From Cyclobacteriaceae bacterium (GTDB taxonomy: Bacteria; Bacteroidota; Bacteroidia; Cytophagales; Cyclobacteriaceae): 64,000 nt of DNA. The position numbers and the translations under genes are program-made. The DNA lies in contig JAEUUE010000096.1 of NCBI GenBank assembly GCA_016787605.1, positions 1-64,000 of the forward strand, in the 5' to 3' direction. This document shows positions 44,124 to 55,238 of the stretch, in pieces. The notes beneath the pieces are model-generated. The model saw only the letters and a list, made by a program, of their open reading frames with translations. It was not told where the DNA came from and did no database searches. Every line of letters starts with the position of its first letter. The first letter of the stretch is position 1.

Positions 44124-45575
44124 ATGAATACGCCCATCACGGCTCGACAGCGCCTCCGGCTCTTCTTTACCTTCTTCGATAGCCGGTTCGAAGACCTTAA
44201 CTCGTTTAACTGGCGGGCTACCGTCTACCGCGACTTCAGCGCCGGATTGATTGTAGCACTTACCGCCATCCCCATGGCCATGGGCTTTGCGATGGCTATG
44301 GGACTGCGGCCGGAACAAGGCATTATTGCCGGCGCCATTGCATGCATCATCGGCCGCACGTTCGGCGGCTCCAAATATCAGGTGTACGGCCCCACCGCGG
44401 CCTTCATTCCACTCATCGCCTCAGTGATTTACAAATATGGAGAACAGAATGGCGGCTCCTCTGCCGAGGCACACGGGTTCCTGGTGTTCGTCTCTGTCAT
44501 GGCCGGCCTTATACTGATGATCATGGGACTGACCGGGATGGGAAAGTTCGCAAAACTCGTCCCCAATTCCATCATAGTTGGCTTCACCGTCGGCATTGCG
44601 ATCTCCATCGCGCTCACCAACTTTGAGAGTATCCTGGGCATGGAGGACTTCACAGACATGCTCGGCCAGGATGAAGACATAAAAGGGGGCGTAATGCACA
44701 ACATCTACCTTGCCTTCAGCCACCTTAGCCGGATCAACTTGTGGTCAGTCGCTATTGGATTTGGGACATTTTTCCTCACCCGCCGCCTGCTGAAAATCTC
44801 GATCTTCATACCCGCCCCCCTGTTGGCCATCGGCGCAGCAACCATCGCCACATCCACTGTGCTTCATGACAAAGGCATCATTCTGGTACGGGATATCTAT
44901 GGAACCATACCCAACAATTTCTTCGTGTTTACCGGGCCAGTAATTCCTGACTTCACCATTGGCGTTCTTGTTGACGCGATCTACTTCACCGTTGCCATTG
45001 TATTCATCTCTGGCGTTGAGAGTCTCCTGTGCTCATCGATGGCGGACCGACTGGCCAACAACACCCGAACACCTTTCAACCCCGACAAGGAGTTCTGGGG
45101 CCAAGGCCTGGTTCAGATAGTAACTCCCCTTCTCAACGGCTTTCCTTGCACAGGTGCGCTCGCTCGCACGGCCACTAGTATCAGGGCTGGTGCGGTCACA
45201 CCGTTGGCCGGTTACTTTAAGGGCACCTTGAAACTGGGTATGGCCTACTACCTCGCCCCCTACCTCGAATTAGTGCCCATGGCCTGCATCGGCGGTATCC
45301 TGCTTTGGGTCGCCAGCAACATGATCAAGAAAAAAGAGATCCGTGAAGTAGTCGACACCGGAAGGTTCGAAATGATCATGCTTGTCTATACCGCCGTAAT
45401 GGTACCACTCACCGACTTTCTCACCGGAGTATTGTCCGCACTCATAATCTATTTCATTGCCAAGCGGTTCATTAAGAAGGACAAGCACAAAATCCATAGC
45501 GAGGAGGTTACGCCTGAACAACCCACCTTACGGGTTGCCCCGATGCCTGAAGCCGAAGAAATGGTGGAAAAGTAA
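44124..45575 (+). CDS. SulP-family anion transporter without STAS domain
   Basis: 483 residues, all of it the membrane core of the SulP/SLC26 family: FSAGLIVALTAIPMAMGFAMAMGLRPEQGI, KYQVYGPTAAFIPLI, KFAKLVPNSIIVGFTVGIAISIAL, GVESLLCSSMADRL, NGFPCTGALARTATSIRAGAVTPLAG. Sulfate or bicarbonate transport is known in the family; the substrate is not readable here. The usual C-terminal STAS domain (about 120 residues) is absent: the protein ends in a short charged tail after the last membrane segment. The UspA-like gene upstream may supply a separate cytoplasmic partner. Confidence 0.92.
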   Translation: MNTPITARQRLRLFFTFFDSRFEDLNSFNWRATVYRDFSAGLIVALTAIPMAMGFAMAMGLRPEQGIIAGAIACIIGRTFGGSKYQVYGPTAAFIPLIASVIYKYGEQNGGSSAEAHGFLVFVSVMAGLILMIMGLTGMGKFAKLVPNSIIVGFTVGIAISIALTNFESILGMEDFTDMLGQDEDIKGGVMHNIYLAFSHLSRINLWSVAIGFGTFFLTRRLLKISIFIPAPLLAIGAATIATSTVLHDKGIILVRDIYGTIPNNFFVFTGPVIPDFTIGVLVDAIYFTVAIVFISGVESLLCSSMADRLANNTRTPFNPDKEFWGQGLVQIVTPLLNGFPCTGALARTATSIRAGAVTPLAGYFKGTLKLGMAYYLAPYLELVPMACIGGILLWVASNMIKKKEIREVVDTGRFEMIMLVYTAVMVPLTDFLTGVLSALIIYFIAKRFIKKDKHKIHSEEVTPEQPTLRVAPMPEAEEMVEK

Positions 45576-45658
45576 CCCTTTCGTGAGCGCTCTTTTGCCA
45601 AGGTGAGCGGCGCCTCTGCCCAGGAAACAAATTCAACGGCGGCCTGAGAGTCCGTAAC

Positions 45659-47706
<2,048 letters not shown>

Positions 47707-47793
47707 CAACTTGGGTCAATCCAGGTAACCGGCCGGCAAGCCGGCTTGCCTCCTGCCGATTTTAGGATATTTTAGCGGTCGAAAGATTACCCC

Positions 47794-48300
47794 TTGAAGA
47801 ACACCTTCCTCCGTTGGCGCACGGCATCGGCCCTGCGCAAGAACAAGAGCCTGCGGGCCAGCACGCCCTACAAGCGGTCCAACCTGGTAGGCATCATTTT
47901 CAGCGTGGAAGACCGCCAGAAGCACGACGACATCAAGGAATTCATACGACAGCTCGAACAGGACGGAAAGCAGGTCAAGGTCCTCGAGTTCTTGCCGAAG
48001 AAGAAGGAGAACTACGAGTTCCTTTTCGACTTCTTCACCATCCAGGATCTCAATTTCTGGGGCAACATCGACAACGAGCAGGCCCGGAAGTTTGCCGAGA
48101 CCCCATTTGACTACCTCTTTTACATTGACCAGGAGCCTAACCCGCTTGTCCTCTACCTGTTGGCCCAAAGCCGGGCCCATTGCCGCGTTGGGCGGTATGG
48201 CGACGGCCTGGAGCCTTTCTTTGAACTGATGATCTCCGGCCAGGGTACGCCGAAGGGACTAATCGACAACATGTACAAATACACCAAGCAATTGCGCTGA
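47794..48300 (+). CDS. DUF6913-type hypothetical protein
   Basis: 168 residues from a TTG at 47794; no earlier or nearby ATG fits and the N-terminus (MKNTFLRWRTASALRKNKSLRAS) is basic as in relatives. The body (NLVGIIFSVEDRQKHDDIKEFIRQLEQDGKQVKVLEFLPKK; FDYLFYIDQEPNPLVLYLLAQSRA) is a small alpha/beta protein found almost always beside dapA in Cytophagales. Its stop overlaps the dapA ATG (TGATG), so translation is coupled. Function unknown; its place suggests a link with lysine/peptidoglycan precursor synthesis. Confidence 0.75.
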   Translation: MKNTFLRWRTASALRKNKSLRASTPYKRSNLVGIIFSVEDRQKHDDIKEFIRQLEQDGKQVKVLEFLPKKKENYEFLFDFFTIQDLNFWGNIDNEQARKFAETPFDYLFYIDQEPNPLVLYLLAQSRAHCRVGRYGDGLEPFFELMISGQGTPKGLIDNMYKYTKQLR

Positions 48301-49184
48301 TGAAAACATTGTATGGAACCGGAGTGGCCCTGGTCACTCCTTTCGACGAACAGGGAGATATCGATTTTGCATCGCTCAAGCGACTATTGGTTCATACCTC
48401 ACGTGGGGTGGACTACTACGTCGTCCAGGGCACCACCGGTGAATCCGCCACCTTGTCCAAAGAGGAAAAACGGAAGGTCCTGGCCTTCGTGGCACAGAAC
48501 AACCCCAGGAAGCTGCCGATTGTGTATGGCCTGGGGGGAAACAACACGGCTGCTGTATTGGAGGAGATCCAGGACACCGATTTCCGGCATGTCAGCGCCA
48601 TACTTTCCGTGAGCCCTTACTACAACAAGCCGTCGCAGGAAGGCATCATCCATCATTTCAATTTCGTAGCCGATGCGAGCCCCGTGCCGGTGATCCTGTA
48701 CAATGTACCCGGGCGGACCTCCTCCAACCTGAACGCCTCCACCACCCTGCGCCTGGCCCGCCACAAGAATATCGTCGGCGTCAAAGAAGCTTCGGGCAAC
48801 CTGGAGCAGTGCATGAAGATCGCCAAGGAGAAGCCGGCGGGTTTTATGCTCCTTTCAGGTGACGACTTGATGACTCTTGCCCTCTATGCGATTGGCGGTG
48901 TGGGGGTGATCAGCGTCCTGGCCAATGCCTTCCCGGTTACATTCAAGAAAATGAAGGAGTATGCCTTTGCCGGCGATTACAGCAAGGCCCAGAAAGAACT
49001 ATTCAAACTTGTGGATATCAACGGGCCCATGTATGAAGAAGGCAACCCTGTGGGAGTCAAGCAGCTGTTATTTGAGATGGGTGTCTGCGGTCCCAACGTC
49101 CGTTTGCCCCTGGTCCAGGCATCAGATGGCCTGGTCAGAAAGATCCGAATCCTTTACGAGTCAAATAAAAAGGGACTCCAGTAA
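48300..49184 (+). CDS. dapA: 4-hydroxy-tetrahydrodipicolinate synthase
   Basis: 294 residues of the class I aldolase type. It condenses pyruvate and aspartate semialdehyde in lysine and diaminopimelate synthesis. The Schiff-base lysine is K162 in VKEASGN; GTTGES, SPYYNKPSQEG and ILYNVPGRT carry the remaining active-site residues. Overlap with the preceding gene is one base. The stop codon lies in the loop of a strong terminator hairpin, so transcription ends immediately. Confidence 0.97.
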   Translation: MKTLYGTGVALVTPFDEQGDIDFASLKRLLVHTSRGVDYYVVQGTTGESATLSKEEKRKVLAFVAQNNPRKLPIVYGLGGNNTAAVLEEIQDTDFRHVSAILSVSPYYNKPSQEGIIHHFNFVADASPVPVILYNVPGRTSSNLNASTTLRLARHKNIVGVKEASGNLEQCMKIAKEKPAGFMLLSGDDLMTLALYAIGGVGVISVLANAFPVTFKKMKEYAFAGDYSKAQKELFKLVDINGPMYEEGNPVGVKQLLFEMGVCGPNVRLPLVQASDGLVRKIRILYESNKKGLQ

Positions 49185-49198
49185 AGGAGTCCCTTTTT
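49167..49198 (+). terminator. intrinsic terminator of dapA
   Basis: Inverted repeat GGGACTCC (49172-49179) / GGAGTCCC (49186-49193) flanked by five A and five T. The dapA stop codon (49182-49184) lies in the loop. Confidence 0.88.
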
Positions 49199-49235
49199 GA
49201 AGGCCCTCAGGCCTATATCGACAAAGAAGTAGTGA

Positions 49236-49415
49236 TTACTTCTCCTTGTTCTTCAGTTCCTGAACCTCAGCACGGATCGCCTGAGCGATGTTCTTGAGGT
49301 CCTGCATGCCTTTCCGAACGCGGGTGCCAGCGGCGCTGTTGCCCTTGTTATAGAATTTGTCAGCATCCGTTTCGATGGAGGCAATCAGGTTTTTCAGTTC
49401 TTCAAATTTTTTCAT
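49236..49415 (-). CDS. Hc1-type histone H1-like protein
   Basis: 59 residues, short and easily missed. Translation gives MKKFEELKNLIASI, ETDADKFYNKGNSAAGTRV, then RKGMQDLKNIAQAIRAEVQEL and a KNKEK end. This is the Hc1/histone H1-like family known from Chlamydia and widespread in Bacteroidota, whose conserved centre is FYxKGNxAAGTRxRKGxQ(D/E)LK. It is helical, basic and expected to bind DNA nonspecifically and compact the nucleoid. On the minus strand a TTG-18 bases-TAAATTAG pair lies about 45 bases upstream as a possible promoter. A different lysine-rich histone-like protein is at 34195-34425. Confidence 0.88.
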   Translation of the reverse strand: MKKFEELKNLIASIETDADKFYNKGNSAAGTRVRKGMQDLKNIAQAIRAEVQELKNKEK

Positions 49416-49502
49416 TGCTATTTAGTTTAGGGTTAAAACAAGGGATTTTCTGCTCGCTAATTTATGTAAAACAGGTCAAAAACAAGCAGAAAACGATATT
49501 TT

Positions 49503-50762
49503 TTACACTCCTTTGGTCACGGCCACCAGTTCCTCGCGACGGTAAATTCCGTCATCCAGCTTCTGTTTCAGGGCCGCAAAGGCGGTCAGGGTTTCCTGAA
49601 CGTCCTCCAGGGAATGGGCTGCAGTAGGGATAATCCTGAACATGATAACATCCTTAGGCACAACAGGATAGATCACCACCGAGCAGAAGATATGGAAGTT
49701 CTCCCGGAGGTCCATCGACATGTTGGCTGCTTCGCCCACCCCACCCTTGAAGAGTACCGGGGTTACCGGCGACTTGGTCGGGCCGAGGTAGAAACCTTTC
49801 TCGCGGAGGCCATCCTGGACGGCATTAACGATCGTCCAGAGCTTGTTCTTCAGCTCGGGCCGGGTCCGGAGCAGCTCCAGGCGCTTCATTCCCCCGATTA
49901 CCAGCGGCATCGGTAGGCTCTTGGCATAGATCTGCGACCGGGTGGTATACCGCAGGTACTTGAGGATGCGCTTGTCACCTGCGATGAAAGCTCCAATGCT
50001 GGCCATTGACTTGGCAAACGTGGAGAAGTAAAGGTCGATCTGGTCCTGAACGCCCTGCTCTTCGCCGGCGCCCGCACCCGTCTTACCCATGGTTCCGAAG
50101 CCGTGGGCGTCGTCAACCAGGAGACGGAACTTGTATTTCTTCTTGAGCTCGGCAATCCCCTTGAGGTCGCCCATATCACCCGACATCCCGAAGACGCCTT
50201 CGGTGATCACGAGGATACCGCCTCCGTTCTCATCTGCAATCTTCGTAGCGCGCTGGAGTTGCTTCTCCAGGTTCTCCATGTTGTTGTGGGGGAATACAAA
50301 ACGCTTGCCCAGGTGAAGGCGTACGCCGTCGATGATGCAGGCGTGGCACTCCGCGTCGTATACGATAACGTCCTTACGGTCAACGAGAGCGTCGATGGTG
50401 GAGAACACCCCCTGGTAACCGAAGTTGAGGAGCATGGCATCTTCCTTCATGACGAAGGAGGCCAGCTGCTTTTCAAACTCCAGGTGGTTGACGGAGTTGC
50501 CCGACATCATCCGGGCACCCATCGGGCTGGCCAAGCCATACTTGGCGGTAGCTTCCGTATCTGCCTTGCGTACCTCGGGGTGGTTGGCCAAACCGAGGTA
50601 GTTGTTGAGGCTCCAGTTCAGAACCTCCTTTCCATTGAATAGCATCCGGGGGCCGATTTCGCCCTCGAGCTTGGGGAAGAAGAAATAGTCATCAGGAAGG
50701 TGGGAATACTTGGCCAGCGGGCCGGCTTCCATCCGCAGCTTGTCAAACAGGTCTACTACCAT
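49503..50762 (-). CDS. alpha-oxoamine synthase, serine palmitoyltransferase-like
   Basis: 419 residues, fold-type I PLP enzyme of the alpha-oxoamine synthase family (serine palmitoyltransferase, glycine C-acetyltransferase, BioF). The PLP lysine is K251 in STFAKSMASIG; DDAHGFGTMGK gives the PLP-stacking and aspartate residues. The N-terminal part (PDDYFFFPKLEGEIGPRMLFNGKEVLNWSLNNYLGLANHPEV) and FAKSxASIGxFIAGD resemble the serine palmitoyltransferases of Bacteroidota, which start sphingolipid synthesis from serine and palmitoyl-CoA. Glycine C-acetyltransferase is the alternative. A TATTTTTG box lies 30 bases upstream of the ATG. Confidence 0.9.
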   Translation of the reverse strand: MVVDLFDKLRMEAGPLAKYSHLPDDYFFFPKLEGEIGPRMLFNGKEVLNWSLNNYLGLANHPEVRKADTEATAKYGLASPMGARMMSGNSVNHLEFEKQLASFVMKEDAMLLNFGYQGVFSTIDALVDRKDVIVYDAECHACIIDGVRLHLGKRFVFPHNNMENLEKQLQRATKIADENGGGILVITEGVFGMSGDMGDLKGIAELKKKYKFRLLVDDAHGFGTMGKTGAGAGEEQGVQDQIDLYFSTFAKSMASIGAFIAGDKRILKYLRYTTRSQIYAKSLPMPLVIGGMKRLELLRTRPELKNKLWTIVNAVQDGLREKGFYLGPTKSPVTPVLFKGGVGEAANMSMDLRENFHIFCSVVIYPVVPKDVIMFRIIPTAAHSLEDVQETLTAFAALKQKLDDGIYRREELVAVTKGV

Positions 50763-50791
50763 GGTCCTGGGTGGTTTCGTTAAAATTTCGG

Positions 50792-50799
50792 CAAAAATA
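50792..50799 (-). promoter_or_regulatory. -7 box of the Spt-like gene
   Basis: TATTTTTG on the minus strand, an exact TAnnTTTG match, 30 bases before the ATG at 50762. No clear TTG at -33. Confidence 0.45.
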
Positions 50800-50880
50800 G
50801 CTTAAAAATGGGAATGTCCACGAATTCGGGGCCGTCAGAAACCCAACCTGCACGAATTATTGCTTTTATTGCAGCCCGAC

Positions 50881-52383
50881 ATGAAAACAAGGAAAATCAA
50901 TAAGCTCTTGGTCGCCAACAGGGGCGAAATCGCACTCCGCGTGCTGCGCAGTGCCAAAGAGATGGGGATTCAAACGGTTGCTGTGTATAGCGAGGCCGAC
51001 CGCCATGCACTCCACGTGCGCTTTGCCGACGAATCCATCTGCATAGGTCCACCCCCCTCCTCGGAGTCCTACCTGCGAGGCGAAAAGATCATTGCCGCTG
51101 CCTTGCAGACCGGCTCGGATGCCATCCACCCTGGCTATGGATTTTTATCTGAGAATGAGGACTTTGCACAGGACGTTATCAATGCCGGGTTGATGTTTGT
51201 CGGGCCACCACCGGAAGCCATCCGGATCATGGGGAGCAAGCTGGCCGCCAAGCAGGCAGCTGCCAAATTCAATGTTCCCCTGGTGCCTGGGACTTCCGAG
51301 CCCATCAGCGACATCCCCCAGGCCAAGAAACTGGCGAAGGAGATTGGCTACCCGGTGCTGATCAAGGCCAGCGCGGGCGGCGGCGGCAAGGGCATGCGGA
51401 TTGTCAACCATGACGGTGAATTTGAAGAACAAATGGAACGCGCCGTCAGCGAAGCCATATCGGCCTTCGGCGACGGATCAGTTTTCATTGAGAAGTATGT
51501 CACGCAGCCCCGTCACATTGAGTTTCAGATCCTCGGTGACCAGCACGGGAACATGGTTCATCTCTTTGAACGTGAGTGTTCCATTCAACGGCGTCACCAG
51601 AAAGTCGTGGAAGAGGCCCCTTCCTCCGTCCTCACACCCGAGCTTCGCTCGAAGATGGGCGAAGCCGCCGTCAATGCAGCCAAGTCATGCGGCTATTTCA
51701 ATGCCGGCACGGTCGAATTCATTCTTGATGACAAGATGAACTTCTACTTCCTGGAGATGAACACCCGCCTCCAGGTAGAACATCCGGTCACCGAAGAGAT
51801 AACCGGGCTTGACCTCGTCAACCTTCAGCTGCGGATTGCCCAGGGTGAACCTCTGCCCTTCAGGCAATCCGACCTCCGCATCAACGGTCACGCCATCGAG
51901 GTGCGCGTCTACGCCGAAGATCCGACCAACAACTTTCTCCCCGACATTGGCACCCTCAAGACCTATCGCCGGCCCCAGGGCCATGGCATCCGTGTCGATG
52001 ACGGTTTTGAGGAAGGAATGGCTATCTCATTCTTCTATGACCCCATGATAGCCAAGATGATCTGCCATGCCACGTCAAGGGAAGCGGCCATCGAGAAGAC
52101 CATACGGGCGATTAACGATTACCATATTACGGGCGTGGAGACCACCCTGGGTTTCTGCAAATTTGTGATGGAACACCCCGCGTTTCGCTCGGGAAAATTT
52201 GATACCAAGTTTGTGGAACAACACTTCAAGCCGGAGCTGTTGAAACCCCTGCATGAATCCGAAGACCAGGATCGTGTGGCCGCCGCCCTGGCCGCCTACG
52301 TATTCAAGGACAAGCAGGCCGTGGTGCCTGCCGGCGAACCCACCCAGGCCGTAAGCCGCTGGAAGCAGAATCGCCTGAAGTAG
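50881..52383 (+). CDS. accC: biotin carboxylase subunit of acetyl/acyl-CoA carboxylase
   Basis: 500 residues from the ATG at 50881. ATP-grasp biotin carboxylase: LLVANRGEIALRVLRSAKEMG start, glycine-rich ATP loop KASAGGGGKGMR (162-173), HIEFQILGDQHGN, RECSIQRRHQKVVEEAPS and FLEMNTRLQVEHPVTEEITG with the conserved EMNTR and HxxxE residues. It carboxylates biotin on a carrier protein in the first step of malonyl-CoA (or another acyl-CoA) formation. The C-terminus runs about 40 residues beyond the E. coli length. No accB or carboxyltransferase gene is adjacent, so membership of acetyl- or propionyl-CoA carboxylase is open. Confidence 0.94.
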   Translation: MKTRKINKLLVANRGEIALRVLRSAKEMGIQTVAVYSEADRHALHVRFADESICIGPPPSSESYLRGEKIIAAALQTGSDAIHPGYGFLSENEDFAQDVINAGLMFVGPPPEAIRIMGSKLAAKQAAAKFNVPLVPGTSEPISDIPQAKKLAKEIGYPVLIKASAGGGGKGMRIVNHDGEFEEQMERAVSEAISAFGDGSVFIEKYVTQPRHIEFQILGDQHGNMVHLFERECSIQRRHQKVVEEAPSSVLTPELRSKMGEAAVNAAKSCGYFNAGTVEFILDDKMNFYFLEMNTRLQVEHPVTEEITGLDLVNLQLRIAQGEPLPFRQSDLRINGHAIEVRVYAEDPTNNFLPDIGTLKTYRRPQGHGIRVDDGFEEGMAISFFYDPMIAKMICHATSREAAIEKTIRAINDYHITGVETTLGFCKFVMEHPAFRSGKFDTKFVEQHFKPELLKPLHESEDQDRVAAALAAYVFKDKQAVVPAGEPTQAVSRWKQNRLK

Positions 52384-52387
52384 TTCC

Positions 52388-53689
52388 ATGGCAGAGATCA
52401 AGCCCTTTCGAGCCTGGCGTTACAATCCGTCGTTTGCGCGCGAGATCGAGTCGCTTACGTCCCCCCTCTTCGACGTGGTGTCTGACAAGCAACGGCAAAC
52501 GCTGTACAAGAACCCGATTAACAGCATCCACCTTTCCGTCCCGCTAGGGCCCGACCCGGCATCGGCGGCTGCCCGTACTCTTCAGCAATGGAAAAAGGAA
52601 GGCATCCTCGTGCAGGATCCCCTGCCGGCCATTTACGTGTACTACCAGTACTTCCGCCTGCCCGGCACGACGCAAACCTACTGCCGCAAGGGATTCATCA
52701 GCCATATCCGTGCCTACGACTGGAGCGAAAAAGTGGTCCTTCGTCACGAGAACACCATCCCCAGTGCCGTAAACGACCGCATTGAACTCCTGCAAAGGAC
52801 CGAGTTGCATGCGAGCCCGACTCATGGCTTGTACTCCGACCCTTCCTTTGAACTGGAGCCATACATGGACGAAGCCATCGCCAACCCGCTTTATGAGACC
52901 GAAGATTACCAGGGTGTGCGCGACGTACTGGCCGTCATCCACGATGCCGGGGTGATCCGGAAGTTTGTGGATCATATCGCCCACAAGACTATCATCCTTG
53001 CCGATGGGCACCACCGGTATGAGAGTTCCCTGGCGCTCAAGCACCGTCGCCAGGAGGAAGGATCGTGTACCGGCCAAGAGGGGTTCAACTATCACCTCAT
53101 GTTCCTGTCCAACATGGAATCCGACGATCTCCGCATCCTGCCCACCCACCGGCTGATCCAGGGACTGGACGATTTCTCGGAAGAGAAAGTGTTGCGCAAG
53201 ATCGCCCCGTATTTCACCATCAAACCTATCGAAGACCCCGACACCCTCTACGAGATCATCCTCGGGAAACCCTGGGCGTTTGGCTTGGTGTTTAAGGAAA
53301 ACAGTTACAAGGTCCGGCTCCATCCCGAGGCCTTCCTGGACTTCCACTGGCCTTTTCCGGATGAGATCAAGAAACTGGACCTGACGGTCATGCACTACTT
53401 CATCATCGAGAAGGCGCTCGGCATCCCCGGCAAGGAACAGCGCCAATCTCCACATATCCGTTTTGACCGGAGTTTTTCCGACTGCCTGACCAAAGTAGAG
53501 CGCGAAGAGGCCCAACTGGCCATCATCACCCAGGATGTGGCCATGGACGATGTCAAGCGCGTTTGCCTCAGCGGGTACACCATGCCCCAGAAATCCACCT
53601 ACTTCTACCCGAAGATCATCTGTGGGTTCCTGTTCAGTTCCATACGGGAAGATGAGTTTTCACTGCCCTCGTACTCCCCGTTTGCATGA
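52388..53689 (+). CDS. DUF1015 family protein
   Basis: 433 residues. The N-terminus (IKPFRAWRYNPSFAREIESLTSPLFDVVS) and the centre (LADGHHRYESSLALKH; HLMFLSNMESDDLRILPTHRLI) are the landmarks of DUF1015, a widespread bacterial family of unknown reaction (the GHHRYE stretch looks like an active site). Cytoplasmic, no signal peptide. It begins 4 bases after accC and overlaps maf by 4 bases (ATGA), so it is part of an accC-DUF1015-maf operon. Confidence 0.9.
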   Translation: MAEIKPFRAWRYNPSFAREIESLTSPLFDVVSDKQRQTLYKNPINSIHLSVPLGPDPASAAARTLQQWKKEGILVQDPLPAIYVYYQYFRLPGTTQTYCRKGFISHIRAYDWSEKVVLRHENTIPSAVNDRIELLQRTELHASPTHGLYSDPSFELEPYMDEAIANPLYETEDYQGVRDVLAVIHDAGVIRKFVDHIAHKTIILADGHHRYESSLALKHRRQEEGSCTGQEGFNYHLMFLSNMESDDLRILPTHRLIQGLDDFSEEKVLRKIAPYFTIKPIEDPDTLYEIILGKPWAFGLVFKENSYKVRLHPEAFLDFHWPFPDEIKKLDLTVMHYFIIEKALGIPGKEQRQSPHIRFDRSFSDCLTKVEREEAQLAIITQDVAMDDVKRVCLSGYTMPQKSTYFYPKIICGFLFSSIREDEFSLPSYSPFA

Positions 53690-54255
53690 TGACCACCCAG
53701 CGACCAATCATCCTGGCTTCCACCTCGCCCAGGCGCCAGTTTCTCATGAAGGAAGCCGGCTACCAGTTCCGCGTGGAGGCCCCTGTGCATGATGAACGCT
53801 TCCCCGACTACATGCCCGCGGAGATGGTACCGCGTTACCTGGCCGAGGAGAAAGCCAAGGTCTTTCTGCCCAAACTGAAAGACGAAGTCGTCATTACCGC
53901 CGACACGGTTGTCATCCTTCGCGGGCAGATTCTCAACAAGCCGGGCGACCGGAACGAAGCCATTCAGATGCTGACCCAACTTGCCGGCCGCACCCACAAG
54001 GTCATCACGGCGGTATGTCTCCTGGCCCGCGACAAACATGATCTCTTTGACGACATGACCAAGGTCACCTTCCGCAAACTGAGCCGGGAGGAAATCGAAT
54101 ACTATGTCGACACGTGCAAGCCTTTTGACAAGGCCGGATCCTACGGCGCGCAGGATTGGCTCGGCATGGTGGGGATTGAGAAGATCAATGGCTCTTACTT
54201 CACGGTGATGGGCATGCCCATGCACAAGGTCTACACCCACCTTCGCGATTTCTAG
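53686..54255 (+). CDS. maf: Maf-like nucleoside triphosphate pyrophosphatase
   Basis: 189 residues. Signature residues: ASTSPRRQFLMKEAG (SxRR motif), ADTVVILRGQILNKPGDRNEA (catalytic D in ADTVV and conserved KP) and SYGAQDWLGMVG near the end. Maf proteins hydrolyse non-canonical or modified nucleotides such as dTTP/UTP analogues to monophosphates. Four-base overlap with DUF1015 upstream; the stop TAG shares a CTAG palindrome with the stop of the opposite gene. Confidence 0.93.
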   Translation: MMTTQRPIILASTSPRRQFLMKEAGYQFRVEAPVHDERFPDYMPAEMVPRYLAEEKAKVFLPKLKDEVVITADTVVILRGQILNKPGDRNEAIQMLTQLAGRTHKVITAVCLLARDKHDLFDDMTKVTFRKLSREEIEYYVDTCKPFDKAGSYGAQDWLGMVGIEKINGSYFTVMGMPMHKVYTHLRDF

Positions 54256-55238
54256 CGGAGCGTTGCCAGCAGTTGTTCTTTCCGGATGGTAGTTGCACAG
54301 CGGAAGTGCCCTTCCGGGCAGTTGCGGTGGCCGTGGAGTCCGCAAGGGCGGCACTCCAGCCTCTGCTCCGTCTGCACCACGGTAGAATCATCCGACAGCG
54401 GTCCGAAGCCAAAATCCGGGAGCGTGGAACAGAATACCGCCGTGACCGGGGCATTCATCGCCGAGGCAAGGTGGAGCGGCGCCGAATCGTTGACGTAGTT
54501 CATCGCTGCGCCTGCCATCAGCGCAGCCGACTCAAGGAGTGAAAGCTGGCCGGCAAGGTTGATCACTTCCCCGTGGCTGGTCTTCGCTACCACTTCATCG
54601 CAGAGCGACTTATCGTCCGGACCTCCCAGCAACAGGACCCTGCATCCTGAAACAGAGGATAGAAATTCACTCCATTGGGCGGCCGGCAACTGCTTGGTAA
54701 ACCATACCGATGCCGGGGAGACCGTGATATACTTCCCTGACTGGTAGGGCTTTACCCTCTCGTAGTGGGCCGGTGTCGGGTATAACCGCGGGCGTGAAGA
54801 CGACTGAATTCCCAGGGGTGCAAGCAGGCTGAGGTTACGTGTCACTTCATGTACTTCACCAATCGTATGCGCAATGCGCCGCGAGAAAAACCGCGAGAAC
54901 GGATTCTTCTCAAAGCCAATCGTGATGGATGCGCCGGACATGACAGTCAATAGCCCGGTGGTGGCAAACCGCTGCACGTTGATTACACAGTCGTAGCGGA
55001 TCTTGCGGAAAGTCCTGGCCAGCTCCATCAAGCTCTGGTACTTCCTCTGCTTGTCAAGGACGTACACGGTGCGCAGTTTGGGGTGCCCTTCCAGTAATAC
55101 CTCATTTCCCTTCCGCACCAGGAAATCGATCGTGGCGTCGGGCTCCTGGGCTTGAATGGACTCAATGAGGGCCGTAGCCAGGACGACATCGCCAATGAAT
55201 GCCGTCTGGATGATCAAAACCGAAGGGCGCGGTTTCAT
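54252..55238 (-). CDS. glycosyltransferase family 9 (heptosyltransferase-like)
   Basis: 328 residues with the GT9 order: VLIIQTAFIGDVVLATALIESIQAQEPDATIDFLVRKG at the N-terminus, YDCVINVQRFATTGLL in the middle, KYITVSPASVWFTKQLPAAQWSEFL and GGPDDKSLCDEV for donor binding, and NLAGQLSLLESAALMAGAAMNYVNDSAPLHLASAMNAPV near the end. It adds a heptose or other sugar to lipopolysaccharide core or a surface glycan at the cytoplasmic face of the inner membrane. Its ATG overlaps the ppa stop (ATGA). The sugar is not determinable. Confidence 0.92.
   Translation of the reverse strand: MKPRPSVLIIQTAFIGDVVLATALIESIQAQEPDATIDFLVRKGNEVLLEGHPKLRTVYVLDKQRKYQSLMELARTFRKIRYDCVINVQRFATTGLLTVMSGASITIGFEKNPFSRFFSRRIAHTIGEVHEVTRNLSLLAPLGIQSSSRPRLYPTPAHYERVKPYQSGKYITVSPASVWFTKQLPAAQWSEFLSSVSGCRVLLLGGPDDKSLCDEVVAKTSHGEVINLAGQLSLLESAALMAGAAMNYVNDSAPLHLASAMNAPVTAVFCSTLPDFGFGPLSDDSTVVQTEQRLECRPCGLHGHRNCPEGHFRCATTIRKEQLLATLR

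Noticed and set aside
47733-47752. GCCGGC-rich inverted repeat after ligA as terminator
   Set aside because: No T run follows; probably base composition.
52544-53515. 323-codon open frame on the minus strand
   Set aside because: Exactly antisense to DUF1015, which has clear family motifs.
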